In this document: positions 1 to 11,800 of the stretch, piece by piece
How the letters are laid out: every line of letters begins with the position of its first letter
Position numbering within the stretch: position 1 is the stretch's first letter
NCBI GenBank assembly: GCA_007922195.1
Contig: ML681971.1
Coordinates: 16,975,066-17,039,065, forward strand
Reading direction: 5' to 3'
Source: Podocnemis expansa
Lineage: Eukaryota > Chordata > Testudines > Podocnemididae
DNA: 64,000 nucleotides
Position numbers and translations under genes: made by a program
The notes under the pieces: generated by a model
Seen by the model: the letters and a program-made list of their open reading frames with translations, nothing else
Databases searched by the model: none
Told to the model about the DNA's origin: nothing

Positions 1-116
1 CTGAGGAAGTGGGATCTTCTCCCACGAAAGCTCATGCAAAAAATAAATCTGTTAGTCTTAAAGTGCCACACAACTGCTTGTTGTTTTTTCACTGGACTAG
101 ACTAACACGGCTATCC
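1..116 (-). repeat. Short fold-back-family retroelement fragment
   Basis: Carries CCCACGAAAGCTCATGC, AATAAATCTGTTAGTCTTA and ACTAACACGGCTATCCCTTTT, the blocks shared with copies at 5.2, 6.5, 7.4, 39.5-40.1 and 60.6 kb. The window edge truncates it. Confidence 0.75.
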
Positions 117-998
117 CTTTTAAAATTATGTTTTAAAACCTTACAGATCTACACAATTGCAGCTGTATACAAACAATTTTTGGGGGGTGATTTCAATCAA
201 ATTATTTACATTTAAGTGCTCTAGTTACGATTTACAGACCATTTTCTTGACAAAAAGGCCCATTCTTGTTTAGGATGACTGCATAGAAACAAATACTTTA
301 CCTTCCACAACACCTTTTTACATTTAAAGTATGTGCAAAGTGTTTTCTTCATTCAAATTTTGGCAAACCAAAACTGCAAAGGAGGAGTAAGGTGAAAAGC
401 CACCAATTAACCCTGTTTAGGATACAAGTTAACAGCACCATTCCAACTGTGGCTTTACCTAACAAAAGAGACAGTGACAGAGGAGGGGGAAGAGGAGAAG
501 AAGAAAGTGATTTGTGGAAAAGAAAACTCTAAGGTTAAAAGGTACCGAAGGCAATAACCCATCTGGAAAGGAGGCAGGCTGTCATTGCCAATTTTTCCTG
601 CCGGGCTTCCAAGTCCTGCATGTCTACCCACACATACAGTAACCCAGTTGTTTAGGGTGGAAAATCTCAAGGATTTTCCTGAGGTACCTCAATTTGTCCA
701 AATCCAAACTTCCTAACTGGGGCCATTGTATATTTGGATCCTTATGGGTGTAAACCTGGCCAGTTTTTCTGACAAAGATTGATCAATTTCTGTTTCTTTA
801 AAACCCTAGTGCCCGCGAGCTGATTCCAATTTACCAGAACTTTTCCTAGGGGACTGTTTTCCGGGATGGACTGATCCTGTCCCATTGTCACCCTAGGTGG
901 ACGTCCCTTTCCTGATCTGTCCAACAGATCTGACCTGTCCAACAGGTCTATTTCCTTCCTGACCTGTCCAACGGGTCTAGTTCTGTCTCCCTGGCCCA

Positions 999-1228
999 GC
1001 CTAGCCTACTCAACCTGGAAAGAACAGGAGCAATTCCCCAACCTGGAAAGGGGAATCCTAGGGTGCCTCAGATTCAGCCTAGCCTACCCAAGCTGGAAAG
1101 GGCAGGAACAATTCTCCCACCTGGAAAGGGGAATTCTAGACCTAAGACAGAACAGATCTAGCCTAGCCCACCCAACCTGGAAAGGGCAGGAGCAATTCCC
1201 CAACCTGGAAAGGGGAATTCTAGGCTAC
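999..1228. repeat. Tandem repeat, three units of ~78-84 bp
   Basis: Units start at 999, 1077 and 1161 with GCCTAGCC(T/C)ACYCAA. Each contains CTGGAAAGRRCAGGARCAATT and ACCTGGAAAGGGGAAT. A related shorter motif (GACCTGTCCAACRGGTCTA) is repeated at ~931-980. No coding frame; origin unknown. Confidence 0.8.
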
Positions 1229-1239
1229 TGCTAATACAC

Positions 1240-4094
1240 CAAAAGATCTATGTAGAGTTCAAAGAGATAGAGGTGTTTTCACCGTGAAGGAATGGAGACA
1301 TAAATTCCGCCACACAGCATCACCAACTGCTCGATTCTGGGCACCCTGCAGTTGGAGGGACAGTTACACTAGAACTGCCTGTGTCACCCAAGGGTGGTGA
1401 AACCACAAGAAGACTGGCCTATGACACGACAGACAGACAAACAACATACACAGATGAGAACCACACAATAGCAGCAAACAAAGGAGTCACCTTATCGCCT
1501 CAACGGGGTTGCCGTCTCGCCCCAAGTTCCCATAGGTGAGCTCACCCAGTCTGTTGGCTGGCTGGGGTTGGGGCTGGATGGCAGCACCTCTGGGGTGAGC
1601 TGGGTGGTTCCTTTACAGTCTTTAACTAAATTAGCTTGGCTGGTTCAAGCACAGTTCAGATTAACTTGCTTTAAAAAGGGTTTCACAGGCCCGTGTTGAG
1701 GTCTCATAATACATATTACATGTGAATGTGGAAATAGAGGAAGGAATTTTGAACTGCCTTTGGAGATTTCGGGACAGATCCTCAGTTGATATAAACTGGT
1801 GTAGCTGTGTCGGAACCCGGCCAATTGTGCCAGACCTTCTGCAGGACAAACCTACCAAAATATTTCAGTTTGGATAAACTGACACTTTCCAGTGGAAAAA
1901 CGTTCTATCGGAAAATTTTCAACTCTCTCTCCTTGGGACAAGTAGTTGGGGAGCTTCAGGCAACCAACTGATACTTTCAGGATTTAAGTTGGTTATTTGA
2001 TTCAAAGGCAGAAAGCTGTTGTAGTTGATATTGCTTCATTTATTCACTTCTGATGGGCAGTCTTGTGACTAGCATCCTTATGAAAAGATAGCCAAGAGCC
2101 ATTCAGTGCACCAGTCACATTTTTGGCATCAGCTCTTTTGCAATTCTAGCAGCCTTATTCCTTCCATTTATGTGGGATTAGTTAAAATCACAAGCTTTAT
2201 CAGTGCTTCCTTCTACATCATCCTTGTTGGTTCAAAAGTTAACAACAGTTAAATAATCAATATGAGCATCTGTGTGTCAGAGTACTCCTATGCCATGACT
2301 CCTGATGGAGTGACGCTGATGTAATTCAGTGTCTAATGTGGTCCTGTTTATTAATGTTATCCTTGTTAGGACACTGTTTCTTAAACAGGCTTAAAAATAG
2401 TTTATTTTAATATGAGGTAATCACAGACTAATGCTGGACCAATTGAACCAGATAAAGATGAGAAAAAATAGTTCCTACCCAGACCCCCCCCATGGGTATT
2501 TTGCCTGTGTAAGGACTAGATAATTTGGCCAACAGAATTCTTACTGTATTATTCATTTGGAAATATCTTCCATTTGGTTTCAGCAGATTTAGCTGGGTTT
2601 AGCAGACAGGTTTTCATCCAGTTAAACATCACAGAGATGTTCTTCAGCTGATATAAATTGTCACAGCACTATTGACTTCCATGGACAAATTACACCAGCA
2701 GGTATCTGCCCCTATATTTTTATTGTACATTAAAAATTAAATGCACAGCCATTCAACAACTGAAATGAAAATCATCTATTAACCAAGAATGGGTTTCCAC
2801 AGATCCCTGAAAAACTGCTGCAAAATATGAGCTAAACTGCCCTAAATATGCAAAAGCAACAATAAAAAAAGAGTTGTTCTGCACTCTCTGAAACAGCAGG
2901 CCTCAAACATCTGGTCAAGGGAAGTAGCACAGAGACTTTTAGCTGTGGTTTTCATTGAGGCCTACTTGAGTTAGGCACCACAGTACCCTTGAAAGTCAAT
3001 GTGAGGCGCCTTACAAAAATCCTCCTTGAGGCGCCTTACAAAAATCCATTTAGTAAGAAATGTAGCTAATGACCTAACTGAGGAATATACATTTTCTTTT
3101 GAAGCAGGCTTTTCTTTCTGATAAACTATGTCAAAGCAACTAAAACAAAAATTACTTCATTTTTTTCCTGCATTAATCAACCCTGAAACAGCTCCTGTGT
3201 GTTCAAACACCACAGGCACCAGGGCTGGAGAAGGGCCAAACCAGAATGTCTTACAGATGGCTTCAGCCATTACCTGGATTCATATAGACAGAGACCTCTT
3301 TGTATCTGCGTTGTCAATAAGTGTGTCCTCTTTGCATTGAGCATCACAGGAAAAGATTATAGACCCTGAATTTGTATAACACAAAGGATGGGGAGGGGTA
3401 TGCACAGTTGTGCAAGTGTACATGTGTATGTGAGAGAGAGGCTACATTGCTCTTTCTTAGCTGGTTGCATGCTATGGACAGATGATAGGCCTACTAATGG
3501 CTGTTAATCAAAGGTGTATTTCAGAATGTTTGGGGGTGAGAACTGGACTGTGGAATCCTTTGGTCATGGGGGGAGATGGCAGAGATCTGGGGACAATTCA
3601 GGAGTTGGGAGTCTCTGCAGGATGTATGAGAATTGAGACCCCAAAAGCTATCTGTGCTGTCTTTCTTAGGGCTGGTAGCTGGACACAGCATAGACAATTA
3701 GAATTAGAATTCCAAGGGATACTTCTAACAGTACATTTTGAGATACCAAATTAAATTTCCTGAATTTTAGAATTTAAAAAAAAAAAAGGTTGACTGTAAC
3801 AAAGAAAACCTACCTGATGTTCTTTATTTGGGATTCTTCATTAGAATAACCTTCGAGTAGTTTAGCAAAACCAAAGGGGTTCAAGCATGCTGATATATTT
3901 CCCATTGAAGCTCACGCACCAACTGCATAAAAACCAACCAAACGGTCAGTAACCCAACCAAAGCCAGTTATCATTTTCCTTCTGCATAGACACTCTTGAG
4001 CTTCCATACCTAGCCTGTCTATGTCTCCCAATTTCCTTATCCTGCTCTCTCTGCAGTAAACACTATCCCTTCAGCATACTACTACAATCACTTC
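1240..4094. other. Non-coding, no gene recognised
   Basis: Only short unconnected frames. A 21-base direct repeat TGAGGCGCCTTACAAAAATCC occurs at 3002-3022 and 3027-3047. No exon of the human neighbour PSPH was recognised here. Confidence 0.6.
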
Positions 4095-4102
4095 CTCTAA
4101 GG

Positions 4103-4394
4103 CAGTAGTTCACAACCGGCAGGAGAATGGGGCTGCGGTGGCTGCAGCATGCGGGAATGGCTCACTGTCCTTGCCCGGGAGCTCCCTGCAGCCCCATTCC
4201 CCTGCCAGACAGCGGGGGCTGCCATGGCCATGGTCCTCTGCGGGGGGGGACCCGGCTCCCCAGCAGGAGAGTGTTGCAGGCCACATTCTGACCCCCCCAA
4301 GGGCCAGATTCTGGTGCAGCAGTACGCAGGGGTTCCTGAAAGTTTTTTTTTCTTCCTCAGGGGTCCCCAGTCTTACAAAGGTTGGGGACCCCTG
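4103..4394. mobile_element. Non-autonomous hAT element, 292 bp
   Basis: Inverted ends CAGTAGTTCACAACC / CAGGGGTCCCCAACC (reverse complement of the right end) with a perfect 8 bp duplication CTCTAAGG at 4095-4102 and 4395-4402. The interior is GC-rich and non-coding. Confidence 0.85.
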
Positions 4395-4839
4395 CTCTAA
4401 GGGTAAAACATGAGGGATCCCATCTGGGCCTCAGTCATAACTCTGCCACAAGCCTTCACTACGTGCTGCCCCACAATTGGACTGGAGACCTAATTGTGTT
4501 GCAAAGCCATCCTCTGCCTCAAAGCTCCCTCACTGTTGCAAGGGCTGGACAGACGCACCCCGTATCACCCCTCTAACTGGCATGGTTTACACCTCTCTGA
4601 AATGCCAGCAGGTTGGAGAGGTAGCATAAGGTGCTGCAGAAGGTGCCTCTTCACATACATTCCAGTGAAGACCAAAGAGGGTAGAGTGCTTGTTTACTTC
4701 CCTGTATGGACACAGCGGTTGGGCCACCATCTGGCCAGTAGCTAGCCTCATTCCAGGCAGAGACACCGTTGACAGTGTGGCATCAACAATCACAAGGAAG
4801 GCATCTCTGTATCTCATAACCACCTCACTTCTTCTAGGG

Positions 4840-5077
4840 CAGCGGTTCCCAACCTCTACCTTTATGTGGACCATTATATTGTCATCAAAAGCATTTGCGG
4901 ACCATGTTCTAACCACTGAATGTGCAAAAAGCATCGATGCACACTGATGTCACGCAAAAGCACCACTATTTAAATTCACAGAATGTTATTACCCAAGGAT
5001 TTTCGTGAAGCGCATTATCTTTTTCCACCCATGAACCACCTACAGGACCCTCACAGACCACAGATTGCGAACCATTG
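4840..5077. mobile_element. Non-autonomous hAT element, 238 bp
   Basis: Left end CAGCGGTTCCCAACC, right end (reversed) CAATGGTTCGCAATC. Perfect 8 bp duplication TTCTAGGG at 4832-4839 and 5078-5085. Confidence 0.85.
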
Positions 5078-5171
5078 TTCTAGGGGCCTTCTAGCCTGCT
5101 GTTTCAAAGAGCCATGTTACTCCACGGCACCTCTCTTCTCCCTACAACCTGTCAGGAAGAGAGGCACAAGG

Positions 5172-5348
5172 GGTTAGTTCCAGAGGGGCAGCCGTCTTAA
5201 TCTAGTCCAACTTAACAAACAAGGAGCCCTGGGGCACTTTTAAAGACCAACATATTTATTTCTTGCATGGGCTTACGTGGGAAAGACTCCCACCCTGCAG
5301 TGAATAAATGTGTTAGTCTTTAAAAGTGACCTAGGACTCCTCACTTGG
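5172..5348. repeat. Fold-back copy of the short retroelement
   Basis: A plus-oriented part (AGAGGGGCAGCCGTCTTAATC... to CTCCCACC) is followed directly by a reversed copy (AATAAATGTGTTAGTCTTTAAAAGTG...ACTCCTCACTTGG). The whole can fold on itself. Confidence 0.65.
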
Positions 5349-5647
5349 TTTACAGATGGTCAAGTGGCCTGCCACAGCTCACAGACCCTAGCAGTCCAAG
5401 GAATTAAGTGCACAGAGGTCACCTCCCCCAGGCCCGTGCCCCATTATTAGAAGAGCTGTGCGTTAGTATCATTTTGCATATTAATGAGCACTGATGCATA
5501 TTCATGCTGCCATCCGCACGTGACCTGCGTATCAACGGATTCCAGCGACGAGCCGGTAGGCGGGCCCTGCGAATGAATGACAAGGCAGCGCAGCCGGCTC
5601 GGCCTAGCCAATGGGAGGCGGGTGGGCGGGCCGCGCGCGGCGGAGAG

Positions 5648-5655
5648 TTCTAGAA
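5648..5655. promoter_or_regulatory. Heat-shock element TTCTAGAA
   Basis: A perfect inverted pair of HSF half-sites (TTC-N2-GAA) lies 87 bases upstream of the CCT6A start codon, just downstream of the CCAAT and GC boxes. HSF control of chaperonin-subunit genes is known in vertebrates. Binding here is inferred from the motif alone. Confidence 0.6.
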
Positions 5656-5741
5656 GGGAGGGGTGGCGGTGCGCCGCGCCGGCTCTCCTTTCTCTCCGCC
5701 CAGGCTCGCTCTCTCTTTCCCTTCCCGGCCTGGCAGCGGAG

Positions 5742-5878
5742 ATGGCGGCGGTGAAGGCGCTCAACCCGAAGGCGGAGGTGGCCCGCGCGCAGGCGGCGCT
5801 GGCCGTGAACATCAGCGCGGCCCGCGGCCTGCAGGACGTGCTGAGGACCAACCTGGGCCCCAAAGGCACCATGAAGAT
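5742..5878 (+). CDS. CCT6A: CCT6A coding exon 1 (residues 1-46)
   Basis: Begins with ATG in a GAGATGG context and contains the LGPKGT nucleotide-binding motif. It ends in phase 2 at AAGAT|GTGAGG. Confidence 0.95.
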
Positions 5879-8800
5879 GTGAGGCGGGGGGCGGCGGAGG
5901 GGGCTGAGGCCGTGCGCGCGAGACGGCGCCTGTGGCGGGAGCCGTTGCCCGCGGGGTGGCGCTGCAGCGGCGGCCGCGCGCACGCGGCGGGGAGCGGCGG
6001 TTGCTTCCAGGGTTTCGTCACCGCGTTGGGGGTGGGGGCGCGAGACAAAGCGCGCGGCGGGCGCCTGGAAGAGCCCAGAGCCCAGCGCTGCCTGGCCGTG
6101 GCGACGCACGTGCGTGGCCCCGGCGCGCGCGGGGAGGAGCCTGGGGGCGTCTGCGCAGGCGCTGATCGGCTTCGCCGTACCTCTTGCAGGCTGGTGTCTG
6201 GTGCTGGGGAGATCAAGCTGACCAAAGATGGCAACGTGTTGCTTCACGAGATGGTGAGCGCGCCCCGTCCTCCCGGCCCAGCGGCCTGGCTTGGTCTCGG
6301 GGGGCGGTGATGGGGAATGAATGGGGCTTCTCATGCAGGGCTCCTTGAGGCAAATGGCGGGTAAACCCGAGGCCAGGGTAGCTGGGTCTTTAAATAGGCT
6401 TTCACTGGATGCCTTGTTCCACAAGGGTGGTCATGTTCGTCTAGTTCAACAAAACAAATCAGGAGTCTGTGGTATTTAGACTAAAAAACTTATCCATTGC
6501 ATGAGCTTTCGTGGGAGAAAAAGGTCTGGTGGCTTTGAAGATGCATCTGATGAAGTGGGATTTTCTCCCTCAAGAGCTCATGTAATAAATAAAGGTGTTT
6601 GTCTTAAGTGCCACAGGACTCCCTGTTTGTTGCACTAGATCAGTGGCTCCCAGTGTTTTCCAGTCTGGGGGCCCCTTTTTATTTAAAAAACAAAAAATCT
6701 GCAGCTCCTTTGGCTGCATTTTTATCTGAGCAGCATGGCCGCTGCAGGGCAGAGTGCAGCTGCCACTGTCCCGAGGAGGCCTCTGCCAGTGGGATCTGGC
6801 CCCTGCCATCCCAGGGAGCCTCCCTGTCTGTGCCCCTTCCCCTGAATAGCGCCCCCCCCCCACCGTCCCCCTCTCAGGCTCCCTCCTATCTCTCCCCAGG
6901 GCCTCTTATGGTGTTCCCCTTACCTGGCTAGAGCTGGTGCACCTGGCCTCCTCCCAGGCTACTCTCCTGAGCATGATCTGAGCATGCTCTGGATGCAGGA
7001 GTTTTAAAACCTTGCTGCCTGGGGGAAGCTTCCTGCCCGCCAGAAACTGGGGTCTCCATTGACCCCAGCATAGGGTTACCAGATGTCAGGCAAAAGGAGG
7101 ACTTATAGGGGTTAAAGTATGCTGGAATGCCCCAGAACACCCTGTTTTTAGGGGGAAGCATTCCAGGGCCCATTAAAAACAGAAGAATATTACATTAATA
7201 CTACATTTTCTCCATGTGTTCTTCAATGTCTGCCTTTTTGTACTTTCCTGTCCTCCTTTCCGTGCTTTGGTATCTGGTAACCCTACCCTGGCAGCATCCA
7301 GCCCCAGCTCCCAGCCTGGGTCTGCAGACCACAGGTTGGGAACAACTGTATTAGATGATAAGTTCCAAAGGGGGCGCAGTATTAATTTAGTTCAGCAGAA
7401 CCAACAAGAAGTCTGGTGGCACTTTGTCTTTAAAAGTGCCACCAGACTCCTTATTTGTTTCGTTGAACTAGATGGTGTCATTTAACAATGATTAAAAGCA
7501 AAATCGTGGGGCTGCACTGTGGGCTATGAAAAGTGAGCACTGACCAGATGTAATTGTTAAACTGGTTTGGATGCTTATTCCCATAACAATTCAGCCAGCT
7601 TTTTTGTTGTCTTTTTGTGTAGCAAATACAACACCCAACAGCCTCCTTGATAGCAAAAGTAGCAACAGCGCAGGATGACATCACTGGAGATGGTACCACT
7701 TCAAATGTTCTGATCATCGGAGAGCTGCTGAAACAGGCAGATCTCTATATTTCAGAGGTACGTATGAATTTTTCACTTTGATAAGAAAATGAGTGAACAT
7801 TTTTCTTTGACAGTGTTCATCTTTGTTGCAGTTAATGTTTCATGTTCATGAAAAAAGTTAAGGTATCACGCTCTTCCAGAATGTCCTCATTTTTGAGACG
7901 CTTAATTAGTAGTAGTCTATAAATTTCATTACATTGGGTGAAAACTAAAACATAAGGATGTTTAAGTATCTGGGTTGTGTTTATTGCAGGTTGAAACCAC
8001 CTATGATGGATGTGGGATAGAGGTCCCAAACACATGGCCCATGGGCCACATGTGGCCCCTGAAGCTATTCCCTGTGGCCTGTAGCGACACTATTGTTACC
8101 AATTTTTGCAATATCATTCTTTGAAGAGGTTTCAGTGATGCGGCCCTCAGGCTAACAGGCTAGTCTTCATGCAGCCCTGATGGTGATTTGAGTTTGAGAC
8201 CCCTGATATGTAGGACCTTGTATATGCCATTTGTTTTTGACTTATTTCTATTTGGAGTTAATGCTCTTGTCTACTAAGGGTGTGAGCCCAGGAGGCCCTT
8301 TCTACAGTAAGGTATTACTGTTGGCAGGGTATATGCCAGGAAAAGTTAGGTTGATACCTTTATTCATTTATGTTGCACAGTGAACACCCAAGTGTGCTTT
8401 GTAGTTCCCTTGGCTATAACTCTGTGCTAGAATAATCTGTACTTTTCCTCTGCATTAAAAGGAGTGCTTTTCCTTTACATGTATTCAGAAGGACAGTACA
8501 TTTTTTTTTCTCTCTAATAGTATGAAAATTCTAATTTCATTCATTCTTAGGTCACCAAACTTATTGGTGTTTGCTGTATCTGTAGTTTAGAAGTGACATT
8601 ACAGATCTTTAGCGTTTCAAGTACTACAGTACTAAAACTTGTAGATAGTCTCGAGGGTTGGAAAAAAAATGTTCACTCATTATTGTTTCTTAACTTCTTT
8701 TAAAAAATTAGGGCTTGCACCCTAGAATAGTCACAGAAGGATTTGAAGCTGCAAAGGAGAAGGCCCTTGAGGTTTTGGAGCAAGTCAAAGTAACCAAGGA

Positions 8801-11800
8801 GATGGACAGGGAGACACTTGTGGATGTTGCCAGAACATCTCTGCGTACTAAAGTTCATGCAGAACTTGCTGATATCTTAACTGAGGCAAGTGTGCTTGTA
8901 TCGTCTCTCTTCATTTTCTGTCCTTTCATGCACAAAACTCCAGGTGTTCAGCTTGTTCTGTAACTGTTTGGGGGTGGGGGGAGATGGTGGGAGAATAGTT
9001 GTTATCTTTTCTGTAGAATGTGGTGTTCTGATGGGTTGCATTTGTATTCCAGGCCGTAGTAGATGCTGTTTTGGCAATTAGAAAACCCGATGAGCCTATT
9101 GACCTCTACATGGTTGAGATTATGGAGATGAAACACAAATCAGAAACTGAAACAACGTAGGTAGTTATAAAATGTTGGTAATGTATTCTGTACTTTAAAG
9201 TTAATCATAGCTTGAAACTTAATTGCTTTCAAACAGTTAAAGATAGCTTTAGGTGGTATGCTACTTCTGAATTCCTTTGCCAATTTTGTCAGTTTACAAT
9301 TGCAATCTTTTGTTTTTCTTGTTCCCTGTTCTAATTTAAAAAGAGCAAACTGACTACATTGGGAGAAACTGTGCATCTAATAGCTAAGTATTGTCAAAAT
9401 TAGAACATAAAATAAACAGAAAAACAGCCTTTTTTTCTGTAATCCCTGTTAGTGCTGATCTTCATACTGGACAGGAAGGTCTGGACACGAGAGAGTCTTA
9501 GTCCATTTCCCTCTGTGCTGGAGAATCTGATCATTTTTCTGATCCCTTTTCTAAATATCATTATCACTACGCATTTGAGTATAAAGTTTACATTGGATAT
9601 TTATGCTGTATATAAATGTTATACATCTAAAGACTACTTTCAAACAGTATCTTGTTATTTTTAACTATCTCGTGTCTCTTGCAATGCAAGTCCACTTCCA
9701 GTGGAAATAAAATTGCCTAGATATGTTAATTTTAGTGGCATGGACGAATTCTGCCTTGGCTTCTTCAGTAGCTAATGCAGTCAGACACTGTGCTAGATTA
9801 TATTTCCTTCTTTCACTTATTACTAATGATGTGCTTTGTATTATGCATGTCTATGTAAGTAGGATACATGATCCAAATAATTCTTAGTCTAATAGTCCAC
9901 TGGGTATATCTAATCAACTATGGTATGAATTCCATGACTGCATTTCAGGAAAACAGAAGTTTCCTGCCCTCTGTATAAAGGATTTCTTATAGGTCATCTT
10001 ATTGGCCTTTTACAGGCTGATTAGAGGACTTGTTTTGGACCATGGTGCTCGTCATCCAGACATGAAGAAAAGAGTGGAGGATGCTTACATCCTTACATGC
10101 AATGTATCACTAGAATATGAAAAAACGTAAGTAGTCATCGGTTAGACCAAGGAAGAAACATACCTGACTGTGGTAAACGTGCATTAATATTTACACAAGT
10201 CTAATTAACTTTTTAAAGAGTATTAAGAATAATAAATATTCTAGAAGATCCTTTTATTTAAATAAAGACAAAAACCTAGGCCTGGCTGTGTAAAAGGAAA
10301 TGAAGTCAAATGTTTTGCTCTAAAATAGTGAAGTTGGCAAAGGTGGCGGTGATTTGGCTTATTAGATGGGCTGGACTGTGGATATATTAACATAATAATA
10401 GTCCCTTGTCTTGGCTCATGGAATGACAGGTAATCTCTGCTATACCTCTAGTGTGTCTCACATTGCACAGTGAACACCCAAGTATATTTCTTAGTTCCCT
10501 TGATTATAGTTGTGGTAGAATTAGTTCAGTGCTTTACTTCTGCATTGGGAGGAATCCTTTTTGCTTGACATGGGTTCAGAAGGACAGTATGTTTTGAAGT
10601 GACATGCAATAATTTTAGTAAATGGATGTCTTAACAGACGCAAGTTAAATCCTTTTCTGATTTTAAGTATTTCTTATTTTAACATTACAGAGCAGTAGTA
10701 GTTATGCTGAACAATTTTTTTTTTTCTTTTCAGAGAAGTGAGCTCAGGATTCTTTTATAAGAGTGCAGAAGAGAGAGAGAAGTTAGTAAAAGCTGAAAGA
10801 AAATTCATTGAAGACAGAGTGAAAAAAATAATAGATTTGAAAAAGAAAGTCTGTGGTGATTCAGATAAAGGATTCATTGTGATCAATCAGAAGGTGAGAT
10901 AAATGGGAATGTAAGGTAACTAGAAGAATTACCTAAAAATCCCTGTTTATTGGCTGGCCTGATGCTGTGTTATTCAGTTAACTGCATAGGCTTCTTCACG
11001 CAAGCCTTAATGAGGCTTGCGCAACAGGGACTTCAGACACATGTGCAAGCCTCCCACTTACTTAAGTACAAATTAAATGATTCCAAAGGTGGAATTTGGT
11101 CCTTAGTGCTGGACTCAACTATTTTTAGTTTTCCTAATGTGCATGTCCCACTTTGTTCATAGGGAATTGACCCATTTTCCTTGGATGCACTTGCAAAAGA
11201 AGGAATAGTAGCTCTGCGCAGAGCAAAAAGAAGGAACATGGAGAGGTTAGTTCCTGGATCAGGAGTAGTGATTTTTCTGTTCCCTATTTTTACTTTACCC
11301 ATTCTTAAGCTATTGTGTATTTTGTTCATTTTAAAAGTAAGGTAAAATATCCCAACATCTCAAGCACATCGTTTTTATTGGTGTAAGAAGTATATCAGTT
11401 CAGTATAAACTGTGGTGACTCCAAACATAAGATGAAAACTGCTAGTCTGCACTATGTACTCAGCAATAAGTTTTCAACTCTGTGGCATAGAAGAGGCTTC
11501 AGTTGTTTTTAAACTTGGGCTTTGGGAAATAAATCTCGTGAATGAACAATAATTAATATCTTTAAATAAATTCACAAATAATGAGACCAGCCTGTGTGTG
11601 TTAACAATTTGTGTTATGGTGAAAAAAGCATCAAACAGGATTGTTTGGGCAGCTAAGCACCTCTAGTTTATTTTCACTCTCAAATTTGATGTTTTGTGTT
11701 TTGTTTTGTTTTTTTAAATGTAACTTGCTTTAAATGTTATATACACCCTTTTTTCAGATTGACCCTTGCTTGTGGTGGCGTGGCTATGAACTCTGTGGAT

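Larger units (their letters stand above)
5520..6310 (+). promoter_or_regulatory. CCT6A: CpG-rich TATA-less CCT6A promoter
   Basis: A strongly CpG-rich block surrounds CCT6A exons 1-2, in contrast to the CpG-poor remainder. It contains a CCAAT box (5608-5612) and a GC box GGGCGGG (5624-5630). A pyrimidine-rich stretch just before the ATG fits a housekeeping start region. No TATA box is seen. Confidence 0.8.

Noticed and set aside
5447..6424. A 325 aa minus-strand open frame across the CCT6A promoter and first exons
   Set aside because: It is opposite the real CCT6A exons in a CpG-rich block where stop codons are scarce. The product is low-complexity Pro/Arg/Ala with no domain.
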